DNA from: Closterium sp. Naga37s-1
Lineage: Eukaryota; Streptophyta; Zygnematophyceae; Desmidiales; Closteriaceae
Assembly (NCBI GenBank): GCA_947471745.1
Contig: CANJKZ010000068.1
Location: 3,081,001 to 3,145,000, forward strand
Length of the DNA stretch: 64,000 nt
Direction of reading: 5' to 3'
Part shown: positions 43,938 through 54,037 of the stretch, in pieces
How positions within the stretch are numbered: the first letter of the stretch is position 1
How the letters are laid out: each line of letters starts with the position of its first letter
Translations under genes and position numbers: made by a program
The notes under the pieces: model-generated
Told to the model about the DNA's origin: nothing
Databases searched by the model: none
Seen by the model: the letters and a program-made list of their open reading frames with translations, nothing else

Positions 43938-45413
43938 ATGCCGCCGAAAGGGTCGCGTGTTAAGCCCATTGTTGATGCGCCGCCGCCTGAAACCACAACG
44001 GGTGGTCCTGATGCTGCATCCAAGCAAACGGCAACCAGCAAGTCAGACATTGTGAAGGATCTGCCATCTGAGGCTGAAGTCACTGCGGGAAGCTCGGGAT
44101 TATCCATTGAGGATAAGCTGAAGGCGCTGGCTACGGTCGCACCTGATGACACCTTTATTGAAGACGACTCTGACGAGGAGCTGGAAATTGACAATGAAAA
44201 AGGGACGGCGTCGCATCTTCGGTTCACGGCGATACTGCTCTTCCCGGTCATTCCGTCTCATGAGATCGCCTCTGTCATTATTACCGTCAGGATGCTGATG
44301 AAGCGCGTTTGGTCGCATATCTTTACTGACGGTGTTCTTACCACAGTGAAGTTTCAGGAGCTGCCACCCGCGTATGTCGCGAAGTCACGTTACAGCAGAC
44401 TCCAGGTCTCCTTCCTGCAAGAAGCAGACGCGACTAATGTCAAACAAATGATTGTGGACCATAAGCGACCGAATGGCTTGACTATTCACTGCTTCTGGCT
44501 TCACCAGGAAGATCCGGCTTTCATCCGAACAAAGGCGGCTAACCCGCAGATGCTGGAAGTCTACTTTAAGGGTGTACCTGCTGACATTCCGCCGGAACTG
44601 GTCAAGGATGTGATGGTTGTCCATCAGTTGAAAGTACGCAAACGGTCCGCGTTCAGCGAGGGTCATTGCTTCCACCGCGTGCTACATCCGGTCACTGGTG
44701 CAGACACTGATAAGATCAAGGGTCTGGTGGTCCCGCACGCGGGGGACAAACATCGCTGGCGACACGAGTTTCGCCACCAGCTGCTTGGTGGAACGTCGCT
44801 GCTGGCCCACTACCCCTTGCTATCCTGCACGCTCTGTGGTGGACATCACTATGACAAGTTTCATGATGTCTATGTCACGGAGCGTCAGAATAACATAGGG
44901 AAGTGGAGTCTCACAGTGGGTCGGGTACACAGGATTAACGGTAACAGCCTCTTACAGTTTTGTTGTCGGGGTTATTCTTGCTGTCTCTTACCTTCCTCGG
45001 CTTCTGACCTCTTGCTTGCCTCTCGCAGCTGCTTCTCTCCGCACTTCTCCGCTTGTCACCCCTCTCCTCATGGATGCGGCCTTTGTTCTGATCTCGACGG
45101 GGAGCAACAGGGAGGAGTGGCTGTGCACCCAAGCCAGCTGCGGGAAAGCACACGGCAAATCCTTCATGACTGCTGCAGACCATGTCACCTCTGCAAGCCA
45201 CCTGCTGGGGTTAGAGAAGCTGGGTGCTGCCACTCGTCTCTCCCTCGAGAAGCTGAATCTGAAAACCATCCGCAAGGAGTACGGGATCTAAGTGATGATC
45301 TGGATCGACTTACCAGTGTCTCTTCGACTGTAGCCGTTGTTTGTTCTGTCATAGCCGTTGCATATTTCACCAGCCTGTGGATGAGGGGAGGCTGCCAAGC
45401 AGTGATCAAATGA
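43938..45413 (+). CDS. LINE ORF1 (nucleic-acid-binding protein)
   Basis: Starts at ATG 43938 (MPPKGSRVKPIVDAPPP), the first ATG after the 5' UTR that leads into conserved-looking sequence; the frame is open upstream, so the start is a choice. The N-terminus is low complexity and acidic (DDSDEELEIDNEK, about residues 70-85). The middle (about 95-250) looks globular, and CTLCGGHHYDKFHD near 297-310 resembles a zinc knuckle. The frame stays open to TGA 45411-45413 (491 aa). From about 44960 the composition turns Cys/Ser-rich, and the +1 frame (45016-45291) looks more protein-like, with a C2H2-type pattern (CTQASC…H…H). A splice or frame change near 44950-45027 is therefore possible. ORF1 proteins bind LINE RNA in the ribonucleoprotein. 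Confidence 0.75.
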   Translation: MPPKGSRVKPIVDAPPPETTTGGPDAASKQTATSKSDIVKDLPSEAEVTAGSSGLSIEDKLKALATVAPDDTFIEDDSDEELEIDNEKGTASHLRFTAILLFPVIPSHEIASVIITVRMLMKRVWSHIFTDGVLTTVKFQELPPAYVAKSRYSRLQVSFLQEADATNVKQMIVDHKRPNGLTIHCFWLHQEDPAFIRTKAANPQMLEVYFKGVPADIPPELVKDVMVVHQLKVRKRSAFSEGHCFHRVLHPVTGADTDKIKGLVVPHAGDKHRWRHEFRHQLLGGTSLLAHYPLLSCTLCGGHHYDKFHDVYVTERQNNIGKWSLTVGRVHRINGNSLLQFCCRGYSCCLLPSSASDLLLASRSCFSPHFSACHPSPHGCGLCSDLDGEQQGGVAVHPSQLRESTRQILHDCCRPCHLCKPPAGVREAGCCHSSLPREAESENHPQGVRDLSDDLDRLTSVSSTVAVVCSVIAVAYFTSLWMRGGCQAVIK

Positions 45414-48400
45414 GTACAAAAAAACTTCTCACAGTAGCAGGCCTGAATGTGAACGGCCTGGGAGACGGGAACAAGCAACAGCGTACGAAGAACTGGATCA
45501 GACAAGCAGCTGACATCACTATACTATCAGACTCTAGACTAGCAGATGACCACCCATACTGGAACTCTCTCAAACAGCCTAGGACCTTAGTTGCTTCACC
45601 AACTGCCAAGGCCGGGGGTGTAGCGCTGATCTGTCGCAGACAAGGCTTATCACTTCATAACATTCTGATTCACTCGTCAGGCCGACTGATCAAAGCTGAT
45701 GTGCAACTTGACGCCTTCCACATCACCTTAGTAGCGGTGTACTTTCCGGCGGACGCGTCGGAGCGAAAAGCCTTCATCCGTCGGGTCCTGGGCCCAGTGG
45801 TTGACGGCGTACCACCTGGCGCTCACCTGCTTGTCCTCGGAGATCTAAATCTGGTGGAGGATCCGCTGCTGGACAGGACCTCCAGGAAAGGGACGACCAA
45901 AGAGAACGACGAGTTGTACCAGCGCTGCAGTGCTTTTCGTTTATCGGATGCCTTTCGTGTTCTGCATCCCTTCAAACAGGAGTTCACTTTCTACTCACAT
46001 GCCTGTCAGACCAGCTCGCGCATTGATCGTGCTCTCATCTCGCAGTCTCTGCTATCGCATGTTGAGCTCGCCTCCCACATCATGCCTGCTGACCCAATCT
46101 CGGACCACAGCTTCGCGATTAAGGTGGCCTTCAGGATGAGCACGCAAGTGCAGACGGGACCGGGCCTTTGGAGACTACCTGCATACATGGTGGGGAGACC
46201 GGGTGTCAGAAAGGTGATCGAAAGAGTGTCGAGTCAGATGGAGAAATCGGGCGACAATTACGAGCTGCTAATCGCGAGACTGAACGCGGGGCTCAAGGCT
46301 TACGCCAGGGAGGAGAGAAAGAGAGTTCGCGCCACGATGACCTTCCTTCAACAGGCAGTTGCTGATCTGAAACAGGCGTGGCTGGGGGACCCGAGCTGTG
46401 TCCGGCTGAAAGACCTACTGGGTGAAAGGGAGCTCCAACTGAGAAGCTATCAGCAGTCGCGGCAGGAGAGAATGCACGTGATGGCCGGGATGAAGGAGGT
46501 GACGTTGGGTGAGATTGCATCACCTTTCCTATCTGCGAAGATTAAGGGCCGGAAGGAACGCACACAAATCACGGAGTTAAACGTGGGAGGCACTATGGTC
46601 AGTGACAATAAAAGCATTTTGGGTGCAGCTTCGCAGTACTACCGGCAGCTGTTTGGAACAGACAGACAGACGGTCTTATCTGAGTGGGAACCCCCGGCGG
46701 ACAGAAGATTGTCGTCGGCAGTGGCGGAGTCGTTGACTGCCGAGTGGTCGGAGGAGGAGGTTAAGAGCGCGTTTCAGTCGATGACGAAAAACAAGGCTCC
46801 TGGCCGGGACGGCTTGCCAAAGGAGCTCTTTGAAGTGCATTGGGACATCCTGGGCAAACACTTCATGTCCCTGGTGAAAAACTTCTCGGACACGGCGTCC
46901 CTCCCAGCCTCCACCAAGGACGCGGTGACCATCCTGCTGCACAAGAAAGGGGGGAGGGATCAGCTGGAGAACTATCGCCCTATCACATTGCTCAGCTTCA
47001 CCTACAAAGTGATAGCGCGGGTGGTAGCGGACAGGATGAAGAAAGTGCTCTCAGAGGTAGTCTCACCGGAGCAGTTTGGCTTCTTACCCGGAAGGAGGTT
47101 GTCGGACGCTGTGGGGCTGGTGGCGGACATTATCGAAGCGGCCAAAAATAAAGATAAAGATTGGTACCTCCTGCTCGTTGACTTCAGGAAGGCCTTCGAC
47201 TCGGTGTCGAGGGGATTCCTGTTTACGGTGCTGGAGAAGATGGGCTTCCCCCCCCGTTTTGTCGGTTGGATTCGAGGCCTGCATGAGAACACACGGACAA
47301 GCTTGTTGGTTAACGGTTGGATTGGTGAGGCATTCGAAGTGGTCTCGGGGGTGCGTCAGGGTTGCCCCCTCGCGCCTTACCTGTTTTTGTGCGCGGTGGA
47401 ACCGCTGGCGCAGGAAGCGGCGAACCGAAGGATAGGCATTTCCGAGGGTGATCAGCAGCTGGCGTACCTTGGTTATGCCGACGACACAACTCTTATCCTG
47501 GAGGGGGAGGAGCAGATTGCAGCAGCAGAGAAGTTGTTAGAGGAGTTCGCAGGGGAATCAGGCCTCGCTACTAACAAGGAGAAGTCAGTTGTCTTACCGC
47601 TGGGGTCGAATCTGGGCAAGCAGCCCTGGAAGACCGATGGCTTCAAATGGGCGAAGGCTGATGAGGCTGAAAGGCTACTGGGAGTGTGGGTGACTCCTGC
47701 CGGAAGCTGCAATCCCAGATGGGAGAAGGCTTTCGCACAGATTAAGCGGAAATTGTCGCAGTGGGAGGCGCAGCACCTCACAACCGGCGCGCGTGCTGCG
47801 GTGATAAACTGCTACATCTCACCGATAATCTTCTTTCAGGCTCAGGTGTACCCGCCACCGGTGGATATTTGGGGGAGGATACTGAAACTGACGCACAACT
47901 TCATGTCGGGAAATCGGGCCTCTACCGACAAGGAATTCATACTGTGGAGTAGAGAGCTGCTGTACATGGCCAGAGAAGAGGGGGGCGTCGGTGTGAAGGA
48001 CCCGGAAATCGCACTTACCTGCCTAATCGCCAGAAAGATCGGGCTGCTGCTCACCGAGACAAACGCGCTGAAACGCGACATCATGCTCCAGGCTGCGGAC
48101 TTGCCGCTGGGAATGGATACCTTCGTCGCTCACGTGAAGCTGCTCAAATGCTGGCGCGGGAAAAGCGAGCGGTGGAAGCTTGCGTGCGCTAACTTCATGC
48201 AGTCGCCGCTCGCCAGCACGCTGCTTGACTTATCACGGGAGGAAGTGGCGAGGGAAAGGATCGTTTTCAATCGCCATATCCTGATGAAAGGCACGACCCC
48301 GGTGGGCAGCCAGAAAGCCGCGGAGAAATTGTGGGAGGTGCGTCTGGGAGACCTGCTGACTGCGGGCGGTGACGGGAGTTGGCATGTAAAGGATGATAAA

Positions 48401-49300
48401 ACCCTAGCGAGGGAGCTCGGTGGCTCAAAGCAGGCGAAACTTGCTCTACGGGCGTGGGAAGCAGCACCGCAGAGCTGGAAGCTGCTTCTCCTCTCAGCCG
48501 AGCAATCTGGCGCACCTGCCACCCAGCTCCGCACTCCGCTCCAGCGCACAGCGGCTTTCAGTGGCGGGGGGCTACCATCGCTGAAGGAGCTGAAAGGGAA
48601 CTGGCAACAGCCGAAACATCAATCAGCCAAACGGGAGCTCTGGGCGGGCAAATGGGCAGGAGTTATCGACTGGAAAAGGGTTGTGAAAATTCGGGACTCG
48701 CTGGTGACACCGAACCGACCGCGTGATGTGCTGCTGAGAATCCACAGTCTCAACCTCCAACTGGGAGAAAGGCTTTCTTTCTTGAGTGGAAAGCCGATCT
48801 GCCCGCACTGCGGGGAGTTTGAGACCCTTGAACACTGCCTCTACACCTGTCCAAGAATCCAGACGGTGGTGGGGGCAGTTCGGAAGGCTCTGCGCATGCT
48901 GAATCCGACAAGGCAAGTTGACAGCTTGGGTGACATACTGTTTGGCAATACCGCTTCCACCTCAGCTTTTCCGGAAGCGTCTCTCTCGGCAATTGCAATA
49001 CACCAGATTTGGGCAGAGCGGTGCGATTGCGTGTTTCGAGGCAAGAGATTTCGAGCCAGACGGGTACTGAGGAGGATTGAAGCAGCTTTCAAGCTACATG
49101 TGCGGGTGTATACTCGGGCAACAGGGAAAAACCTGGGCATGAAGGGCAATTTGAAACAGAGCGGGAAGACGTACGCGCTGGCAGATCAGGAGTGTCGGCT
49201 CCTTGGACGTATCCGGACTCTGGAAGGCAAAGGCTGGAAATGGTCCCGTCACTTTGGCGCGCTATGGAATCTTGCGCGAGGGGCACTACATCCCCCTTAG
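45410..49300 (+). CDS. LINE ORF2: APE endonuclease-reverse transcriptase
   Basis: 1,296 codons, fully open. The start ATG at 45410 overlaps the ORF1 stop as ATGA; the frame is open upstream to 45341, but the first conserved residues (LLTVAGLNVNGLG) follow this ATG. The endonuclease spans residues 1-240: NVNGLG, a DSRL segment where most APE domains have QET, GGVAL, GDLNLVEDPLLDR, RIDRAL and SDHSFAIK. RT spans about 480-800: NYRPITLLSFTYK, DFRKAFDSVSR, GVRQGCPLAP and YADDTTLI (catalytic DD). Near residue 1125 a C-terminal zinc knuckle CPHCGEFETLEHCLYTCP matches the plant LINE zf-RVT type. No RNase H domain is seen. It nicks target DNA and primes reverse transcription of the LINE RNA. All expected RT motifs are intact; the endonuclease glutamate position needs checking. 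Confidence 0.92.
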   Translation: MSTKKLLTVAGLNVNGLGDGNKQQRTKNWIRQAADITILSDSRLADDHPYWNSLKQPRTLVASPTAKAGGVALICRRQGLSLHNILIHSSGRLIKADVQLDAFHITLVAVYFPADASERKAFIRRVLGPVVDGVPPGAHLLVLGDLNLVEDPLLDRTSRKGTTKENDELYQRCSAFRLSDAFRVLHPFKQEFTFYSHACQTSSRIDRALISQSLLSHVELASHIMPADPISDHSFAIKVAFRMSTQVQTGPGLWRLPAYMVGRPGVRKVIERVSSQMEKSGDNYELLIARLNAGLKAYAREERKRVRATMTFLQQAVADLKQAWLGDPSCVRLKDLLGERELQLRSYQQSRQERMHVMAGMKEVTLGEIASPFLSAKIKGRKERTQITELNVGGTMVSDNKSILGAASQYYRQLFGTDRQTVLSEWEPPADRRLSSAVAESLTAEWSEEEVKSAFQSMTKNKAPGRDGLPKELFEVHWDILGKHFMSLVKNFSDTASLPASTKDAVTILLHKKGGRDQLENYRPITLLSFTYKVIARVVADRMKKVLSEVVSPEQFGFLPGRRLSDAVGLVADIIEAAKNKDKDWYLLLVDFRKAFDSVSRGFLFTVLEKMGFPPRFVGWIRGLHENTRTSLLVNGWIGEAFEVVSGVRQGCPLAPYLFLCAVEPLAQEAANRRIGISEGDQQLAYLGYADDTTLILEGEEQIAAAEKLLEEFAGESGLATNKEKSVVLPLGSNLGKQPWKTDGFKWAKADEAERLLGVWVTPAGSCNPRWEKAFAQIKRKLSQWEAQHLTTGARAAVINCYISPIIFFQAQVYPPPVDIWGRILKLTHNFMSGNRASTDKEFILWSRELLYMAREEGGVGVKDPEIALTCLIARKIGLLLTETNALKRDIMLQAADLPLGMDTFVAHVKLLKCWRGKSERWKLACANFMQSPLASTLLDLSREEVARERIVFNRHILMKGTTPVGSQKAAEKLWEVRLGDLLTAGGDGSWHVKDDKTLARELGGSKQAKLALRAWEAAPQSWKLLLLSAEQSGAPATQLRTPLQRTAAFSGGGLPSLKELKGNWQQPKHQSAKRELWAGKWAGVIDWKRVVKIRDSLVTPNRPRDVLLRIHSLNLQLGERLSFLSGKPICPHCGEFETLEHCLYTCPRIQTVVGAVRKALRMLNPTRQVDSLGDILFGNTASTSAFPEASLSAIAIHQIWAERCDCVFRGKRFRARRVLRRIEAAFKLHVRVYTRATGKNLGMKGNLKQSGKTYALADQECRLLGRIRTLEGKGWKWSRHFGALWNLARGALHPP

Positions 49301-49437
49301 AGTCATCCCTTGAGGCAGGCGCGCTGCCGGGCCTCTCACGCTCAGTTACGACTGATATATGTTTGTGTGCACTAGCATCATCGGTGTATATTTAACATAT
49401 AATAATAATAATAAAAAAAAAAAAGTACGACCGAGAA

Positions 49438-50220
49438 ATATCTTGGTCGTGGCGTGTGGCAGGTGGGGCGCGTGGGATCTCGGTTGAAAAACAGAATCCC
49501 GCGCTGACTCACGGAACAAAAATTGCGCGCGAATGTCTGGCCGCATAAAAGAATGATTTTGCCGCAGGTACAATTCGGTTGTTCACGTCATCAAACAGTT
49601 AAAACCGTTTTACAGCTGTAAACTCGCATGAACTTCATGTGAGGCTTATGGGAGCCATATGGGAGTCACATGAAACCGCAAATGTTCATGTGAGGAGTCA
49701 GCAATGGAATTGTCTTGTGTTACAAGAGAAGAAAAAAGGCAACATCCTAAGAAATTATGCAACCGTTTTCTAGTACAGCGTGGCAAAAATCAAGACCTTG
49801 TTCTACAACTACTTTTATGCCTGCCTTTGTGTATGCGTAGGATTTTATATTTGTATGTGCCTGTAATTGTTTATGCATACAACAACTATTTTTCATTTCG
49901 TCTTTCAAGTTCATTTTCTACTACTACGCATTGACGTGAGTAGAATCGCTACCGTGGTGCTGCCGAAACTCTGCTCGACCAGCTTACTTGGCTTACAGGC
50001 TGAGAAAGGCATAACTACTCGCTTGCAATTTTTCTACGGCCTTGGCTAGGAGGTGACAAGCCGTCACGCTCGAAGGGCTGCAAGTGATGTTAAGTGTTGC
50101 CGAGTACAAGCTTCTAATACCAGTTTAAACGCTTCTGCATAATGTTATAGCTATTTACAAATTTAGCTTGCAATTTGCCGTATCATCATAGCACTGTACG
50201 CTTATTTTAAAACCCATTTC
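49438..50220. other. Post-LINE flank, probably the rest of the Copia-5 LTR
   Basis: No gene. The first 250 bases carry CATGAA/CATGTGAGG motifs like those before the LINE, supporting a continuation of the LTR. At the insertion point the filled site would read CGACCGAGAAATATCTTGGTCG, a near-palindrome. The remainder to 50220 is AT-rich and unassigned. Confidence 0.4.
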
Positions 50221-50430
50221 TTGCCTGGTGTAAGGAAAATTCTTTTTCCTTACTTCGCGTCCCCGTTCAGCGAGTTCACCACTGTAGCACCACAGTCAGC
50301 ACCGTTACCATTCGCAACCCTTGCATCGACAATTCTCCCGCCACCTTCGCACGTCGCACCCCGACCTCACGGCTCGGCGGGTAACCCGCGCTCCAGACCT
50401 CCGCTTCGACATTTCCCCAAACCTCAGTCC
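50221..50430 (+). repeat. Fragment related to the Copia-3 upstream/leader region
   Basis: 50240-50425 aligns by eye with 20580-20770 and 26500-26690 (shared blocks such as TTACTTCGCG, CACCGTTACCA, TAACCCGCGCTC, GACCTCCGC.TCGACATTTC). It probably marks a third, older copy of the Copia-3 LTR or leader. Nothing coding follows it. Confidence 0.5.
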
Positions 50431-50879
50431 CAGGCCCGTCGCGTGACAACCACAGTCCATTACCGTTACCACTGTAGTTTCGCTATATATTATTCGCTCA
50501 TGCCTTCGCTCATTGTATTCTTGCTTCGATAGTGCAATTCTCGCTCGATCACTCAATTGCACTCGTAACACCTGGTTTTGCTCTGGCAGAAAAAAACCCT
50601 TGCAAGCGCCACACATTCCCAACCACTCGTTTTTTTACCAGCGCCTCAGATCCTTCCGTTCTCCCGCTGTCAACTCAAATTCTCCGCTGACTTGGATTCT
50701 TGAATTTGAGCACCTGCTCTACTCTGCTCCTCTGCCTGTCGCTTTGGTACTGTGCGCTACGTTCCGTTTCCCTTCCCAGCCATCAACTCGAACTCCTCCT
50801 GCTCTCTCTGCCATTTTCTCCCAGCTATCATCCAGCTATCGCATTTTACTAACACCCAGCCATCGCCTCTCCCTCTTAT

Positions 50880-51400
50880 CCCGTAGTCGCCCCTCCCTCC
50901 TACCCTGCCGTCGCAATTCCCTCCCATCCCGCCGCCACCTCTCACCCCGTCATCGCCTCTCACTCCCACCCCCGTGTCGCCTCTCCCTCACTCCCCACCA
51001 TCCCCACTCCTTCCTATCCCGCCATCTCCACTACCTCCCACCCCACCGTCACCAGTCCCTCTTATCCCGCCGCCGTCTCTTCTCCCATCCGGCCGTCGCC
51101 TCTCCCTCCTCCCCGCCGTCGCCTTTCCTTTCTCCCCGCCGTCGCCTCTCCCTCCTCCCCGCCGTCGCCTCTCCCTCCTCCCCGCCGTCGCCTCTCCCTC
51201 CTCCCCCCCGTCGCCTCTCCCTCCTCCCCGCCGTCACCTCTCCCTCCTCCCCGCCATCGCCTCTCCCTCCTCCCCGCCGTCGCCTCTCCCTCCTCTGCGC
51301 CGTCGCCTCCTTCCCTCCTCGTCTTCGCCTTTTTTCCCCTCCCCGCCGTCGTCTCTCCCTCCTCCCCGCCATCGCCTCCGGCGGCAGGTGCATGAGCGCA
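50880..51400. repeat. 23-bp C-rich minisatellite
   Basis: Units of CGTCGCCTCTCCCTCCTCCC plus CGC, most regular at 51100-51300 and degenerate on either side. As 23 is not a multiple of three, each strand cycles through all frames and gives long Pro/Ser/Leu-rich or Gly/Arg/Glu-rich open frames up to 314 codons. These are artefacts of the repeat. Confidence 0.88.
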
Positions 51401-51687
51401 AGCGCGAGTATTGGTGTGCGAGCGCGGGTTGGTGCGCCAGCGCGGGTTGATTTCTGAAACACCTTGTTTATCAGGTGCGTTCTCGGTCCTTTCATCCTCC
51501 CTTCCCCCACTGAATTCTCCTCCCCCCCTCCCTCCATCACAAAAAAACGAGCTTTTGAAAGTTACGGCAAAGCAAGTTTGCGGTAGCTTTGTGGTTGGTT
51601 TGGAATCGGGTACCTTGGGGTTGCTGGCAAGGTTACATCGAAGCTGCTTCTGGGCTCGCGACGCATCGGGAAAAAAATGACGACGAA

Positions 51688-51820
51688 TCTGTGCCGCACA
51701 TCTAAAAAAACTTAAAGCTACTTCAGCGTAACTTTGGTTATGGTTTCGCTTCGACAACACACGGAAATATAATCTGTGCCGCACATCTCAGCAATCTGAA
51801 AGCTACTTCAGCGTAGCTAT
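51688..51820. repeat. 85-bp tandem duplication
   Basis: TCTGTGCCGCACATCT…GCTACTTCAGCGTA begins at 51688 and again at 51773. The surrounding 51480-52370 is AT-rich with no supported gene. Confidence 0.7.
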
Positions 51821-52379
51821 GAATCTGAGTTCAACCTTCCAAAACACGTGTCTTGCGCTTATTCCCTCCTGTGCGAGAACAGAAAGCCGTAAGCCTATCG
51901 GAATCGCTGACACCAATAGACCCCATTGGCCGATTTTGCTAGACGTCATCAAACCGCACGATGGCACACAGTTCGCGTAGGGGTGAAACGAATAGGGTAA
52001 CAACCCTTCTTTAGCTGCTGGCGAAACGGAAGCGTTACTGGTTACTCAAAATGTTTCAAGATTAGTGGACTTTCTTCTTACAGATAACATTAGCATAACA
52101 GGGTAACAATGTTTTGATTACCAATATACAACCCGACATATAATGCATCAAAATGTGGGCTATATCATTTTTCCGGACAGCTCATTATATTTACCATGAC
52201 ACTAATAATTTTAATTGCATTTGCTTCAAACTTAATGCACAACTACATGCAAGCATTCAAGGATACCTTAGTGTTACGTCCAGCTAAAACAACACCTAGG
52301 GTATGTACAGAACTTTAAGTGCCCTGCACAATAAGACCAATAGATGTTAGAAAACAAAAAGTGCTGAACGAAGAGCTCA

Positions 52380-52897
52380 CTTACAACTCTAGCCCTTCCA
52401 AACTCTTCACTGCCGCTGAGTGAATAACAAGCGACCTGCAAAACAATATCAAGGAAACAAAAACAAACGCCGAACCAATCTTCACTAATCGACTGGCGTG
52501 AGTCACAGGGGAAGCGGGTAACGATGAACTCACAACGAACCTGGGCAAAATGTCCTTCTCGAACGCACGTAGGTCCGTGAGGCTTGCACACGTCCTGCAA
52601 AAATGCATAAAAGACAAAAAAAAAAAACCGTTCAGAACACGTGGACACGGGAAACGATCAAACCGATAATCGTGTCACCTAACCATGCATAGGTAGAAAA
52701 CAAAAAAAGGAACATGCACAGCTGGAAAGTGGAAATACCTGTTAATATGCATGCTTACGCACCACTTGACTGTCGCGCAGCATCCGCTCGGCGCACGACC
52801 CGTGCCAGTAGCGCGCGCATAAGTTTTGGTACAGACACGCGTCGGAGCGGAATATATACGCGCGTTTGGGGAGCAGGCCGAGGGATGCGCGCAGCTC
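52380..52897 (-). other. Possible exons of an unidentified host gene
   Basis: The minus strand has three blocks with splice-like borders: 52897 to about 52762 (acceptor CATGTGCAG; codons with a strong G/C third position reading ELRASLGLLPKRAYIFRSDA), about 52598-52545 (acceptor ATTTTTGCAG) and about 52434-52384 (acceptor TATTGTTTTGCAG, donor GTAAGTGAG). The first block is the most convincing. The reading frame of the other two cannot be settled from phase alone, and no family is recognised. It may be a gene fragment. Confidence 0.3.
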
Positions 52898-53687
52898 CTG
52901 CACATGGAGAAACGAGCATAGAGAGAAATGGTGAGCGCGAAAGCGAGGAGAAAGATAAAATGAGTGCGGAAGCGCGAAGAAGAAAAATGAGAGATCTGAA
53001 CGGTAGCATCGTCGCTCTCGGGAATACCTGCGAAAAGGGTGAAGTGGCACTACTGAAGTCGACGTTACGAGAGAACATGACGCGGGGACGCAGGGTAGAT
53101 TACCTAAGGAGTGGAGCAGACACACCAACAGAGCACTATCAATCGACTGGCACTCAGTTTGCCGAAAAGAACAGGTACGCAGTGGAGAATGAACAAGGTT
53201 GGGGGGGGGGGGGCGTTCTGAGGCTTTGAGTCTGGGGAATTGGGGAGCGAGGGGAAGTCGAGTTGGCTGCGGGTAGGCAAAACGAAAAAATACAAAACAA
53301 AAAAACAAAAAAACAAAAAACAGAAAATCGACGAGAAAACTAAGGCTAGGGGCGTAGCATTTGAGACACCCACCACGGGACGGGCAGCATATAGTGACAA
53401 GTTCAAACGAAATATGCAAACAACCACCACTGTCGCCAGCACATCACGCGAACCAGTAGGATGTGAGCATTCTGGTGAAACTGCACCAGCGCATCAAGCG
53501 AACCTGTTGGATGTGGGCGTTTTTGGTGAGCTGTGGCGACCGTAAAGAAATGTGCTGGCGCACATGATTCAGAACAATTCCATTCGCTGGAAGCATTTGG
53601 GTAGAATCGCGCTGGAATCCAGATGTGCGTTGGCGATGTCGGTGAACCATAAAGCACCTGGTGCAACGCGATTTTAGCGATGATAAG

Positions 53688-54032
53688 TGTCAGAATCCCA
53701 ACCACTAGACCATTGGGATTAAAGGGCTTGTTAAGTAGCGGGTCAGTGCGCCCATAACCCCCCAGGCCAACATGCCTGTAACCCTTCCCTAGGATCAATC
53801 GGGGATCACCAGTGGACCTCTGTCACCCCCCCGCACTGGGATGCCCGAAGTGCACACACTGGGATTCGAACCCGAGACCTTCGCTCTGATACCATGTCAG
53901 AATCCCAACCACTAGACCATTGGGATAAAAGGGCTTGTTAAGTAGCGGGTCAGTGCGCCCATAACCCCCCAGGCCAACATGCCTGTAACCCTTCCCTAGG
54001 ATCAATCGGGGATCACCAGTGGACCTCTGACA
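53688..54032 (-). mobile_element. Complete TRIM with tRNA-like promoter across the LTR/primer junction
   Basis: Two 138-bp direct repeats, 53688-53825 and 53895-54032, flank a 69-bp interior. TSD ATAAG is exact at 53683-53687 and 54033-54037. On the minus strand the LTR runs TGTCAGAGGTCC…GGGATTCTGACA. The interior starts with TGGTATCAGAGC (plus 53883-53894), the iMet-type primer site, and ends with the purine tract GTGCGGGGGG. It encodes nothing, so it depends on proteins of an autonomous element. The LTR 3' end reads TCCCAATGGTCTAGTGG…, like the 5' half of tRNA-Glu, with an A box (plus 53909-53919). A B box GGTTCGAATCC follows in the interior (plus 53862-53872). Confidence 0.93.
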
Positions 54033-54037
54033 ATAAG

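Larger units (their letters stand above)
43579..49424 (+). mobile_element. Full-length L1-like LINE with 13-bp TSD
   Basis: TSD GTACGACCGAGAA is exact at 43566-43578 and 49425-49437. The element runs from a 359-bp 5' UTR through ORF1 and ORF2 to a tail of AATAATAATAAT followed by twelve or more A. Length is 5.85 kb. The perfect TSD and open ORFs point to a recent insertion into the Copia-5 LTR. Confidence 0.93.

Noticed and set aside
50513..51784. Long open frames on both strands (314 and 240 codons)
   Set aside because: They are produced by a 23-bp C-rich minisatellite that is open in all frames; no start context, splice signals or homology.
53855..53925. A genuine tRNA-Glu gene
   Set aside because: The tRNA-like sequence is split between LTR and interior of a TSD-flanked TRIM, the anticodon arm is replaced by the iMet primer site, and the acceptor stem does not pair.
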